From assembly GCA_013215375.1 (NCBI GenBank), contig JABSRB010000031.1, positions 1 to 64,000 on the forward strand: DNA of 64,000 nt, written 5' to 3'. The notes below the pieces were generated by a model, which ran no database searches, was not told the DNA's origin, and saw only the letters and a program-made list of their open reading frames with translations. Source of the DNA: Oceanospirillaceae bacterium. Lineage in GTDB: Bacteria > Pseudomonadota > Gammaproteobacteria > Pseudomonadales > Balneatricaceae. Shown here piece by piece: positions 63,901-64,000 of the stretch. Each line of letters opens with the position of its first letter. Positions within the stretch are counted from its first letter, which is position 1. A program made the position numbers and the translations under genes.

Positions 63901-64000
63901 CTCCCGGTTTTCAGTAACTAGGGTATCCAACATACTCATTGGAGATGGAACGGGACTCTCTCCCATATCTGTATAAATAACTTTCGTGCTGTCTAACGCA
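60952..64000 (-). CDS. STAND-like NTPase protein, possible defence effector (partial, 5' end outside window)
   Basis: At least 1016 residues, the 5' end being cut by the window: the frame stays open from 64000 with readable sequence before the ATG at 63966. The first ~150 visible residues look like the second half of a P-loop NTPase of the STAND/NB-ARC type: AIIVLDNCSSELHCRLVTRL (Walker B-like VLDN), LRLITVEYD (sensor 1-like), then ENARRIAKFSEGNARLALAL (lid/ARC). The Walker A motif would lie outside the window. The rest is a long all-helical repeat region, consistent with a ligand-sensing array. Next to it are an integrase remnant and an Mrr-type nuclease, so an antiviral role is plausible but unproven. 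No transmembrane helix is seen. Confidence 0.7.
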   Translation of the reverse strand, partial: ALDSTKVIYTDMGESPVPSPMSMLDTLVTENREAIIVLDNCSSELHCRLVTRLSKVECSLRLITVEYDIREEGAQATDVVKIEACGTYIAEILVTRRYPYLGQENARRIAKFSEGNARLALALAEGVGSGESLAKLTDTELFGRLFNQRYQEEPDLKESAEVLSLVYSFSVEDAESSIDELGLLGGLCEQTRLTMYRAASTLFKRDLIQSRARWRAVLPHAVANRLASEALNNIPMVKLIETFEQQGSLRLLKSFGRRLGYLHDHPVAQEIVGKWFSPKGILSDYYNLNEEQLVLFQHVAPVAPDKVLSIIENLELDNIFDRGSFTYKSRKSILSDLLFQIGYEPEYFERATQLLLKFAITENNSSYTNVRQRIPKSFQLYYSRTHAKPSVRESIIRKCLWSADLIERSIGAEMLSEALKTSYWKPFRASDFGAHSRDFGHHSNYQERIAWYDRFVSVAVDCSLSDSEYLEILGRKELAKSLRGLWAYSDLRELLLESYKKLNDYDPWVEGWQATCSLLSLDLKFDPKKKMDSDSRQELSLLEKELSPKDLATEVRALVIGTGSTSWPTYNCYEDTGGYTNYFEQVSAEAYRLGERCAKSDEVLNKIGKELFEGRSEYREPFGKGLLAASVCKRTTWDLLVAHLRSMNNNDYYYGVLCGALEAIRREDVELANIILDECANESLLKFCLVGLHSIEGFTEHCFDRCIAALEHDNTPLSQYGRLIWLDIKYISLDHLEILIKKLLQKDGGYLVVIEGLAMKLHGSKNSNICLGDVVYSLGMTAVVMQLRNENSRHCRANDNFLSEVIKACLPVLDNTKEKSDLIDALFEFLDSSYSYLFDYEETLQEIIQYLPCEFLNRVLLDSQENIQTREELFEPAPSDRRFLDALPEEFIINWCAQSEDIKAWEIAVLAIYPFCSNKKLGNQLTSQALMLLDRAPDPVKVIEAYFDKLRPKSYSGSLADILEIGMEAFGPLTKHKNLKIVDAVNKGVAETKELATWMRAEEQKRSDESDQRFE

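Noticed and set aside
1-64000. CRISPR arrays, rRNA genes, intact insertion sequences
   Set aside because: None seen: no regularly spaced repeats, no rRNA sequence recognised, no intact transposase gene.

Overview
The window looks like chromosome from a free-living, probably marine gammaproteobacterium. The support is indirect: moderate to low GC, a type VI secretion system (T6SS) with a sigma-54 type promoter, a TctCBA solute transporter, several c-di-GMP enzymes, a CbrA-like sensor kinase and an NspS/MbaA-like pair. No gene here fixes the genus. Function calls come from reading motifs by eye; no database search was run.

Positions 1-4707 (minus strand) carry a two-partner secretion system: the TpsB transporter and the first 919 residues of a very large TpsA exoprotein that runs off the left edge. 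Positions 4793-26933 hold a T6SS sub-cluster rich in regulatory genes: tagH (FHA domain), a SPOR-like envelope protein, hcp behind a sigma-54 type promoter, tssJ-tssK-tssL-tssM, tagF, a PP2C phosphatase, a 1903-residue Ser/Thr kinase, a small membrane protein, two related leucine-rich-repeat lipoproteins on either side of the kinase block, and a PAAR protein. The sheath, baseplate, ClpV, TssA and VgrG genes are not in the window. Kinase, phosphatase and FHA protein form a complete threonine-phosphorylation switch. The kinase carries a C-terminal formylglycine-generating-enzyme-like domain that should be periplasmic, resembling a fusion of PpkA with TagR.

Positions 27130-50552 are mostly metabolic, transport and signalling genes: a Bcr/CflA-type exporter, a small membrane protein plus SSS-type sensor kinase (cbrX-cbrA-like), a decayed SDR gene, a tannase-family esterase, a HAD phosphatase, two diguanylate cyclases, a homocysteine S-methyltransferase, tctC-tctB-tctA with a terminator inside the operon, a divergent orphan histidine kinase, a transglutaminase-like protein, and a LysR/EamA/nitrilase/metallo-hydrolase group.

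Positions 50697-58313 hold an Xre-2TM regulator, a chemoreceptor, a periplasmic binding-like protein, an nspS-mbaA-like polyamine/c-di-GMP operon and tRNA-Arg(CCG). Positions 58533-64000 look like a small accessory or defence island: a membrane protein, a membrane-anchored Mrr-type nuclease with a zinc ribbon, an integrase remnant with a nonsense codon, a patch of degenerate repeats, and a large STAND-like NTPase protein cut by the right edge. A short dispersed repeat with CCAGAAAC ends occurs in three intergenic gaps (near 6.3, 35.0 and 46.4 kb).
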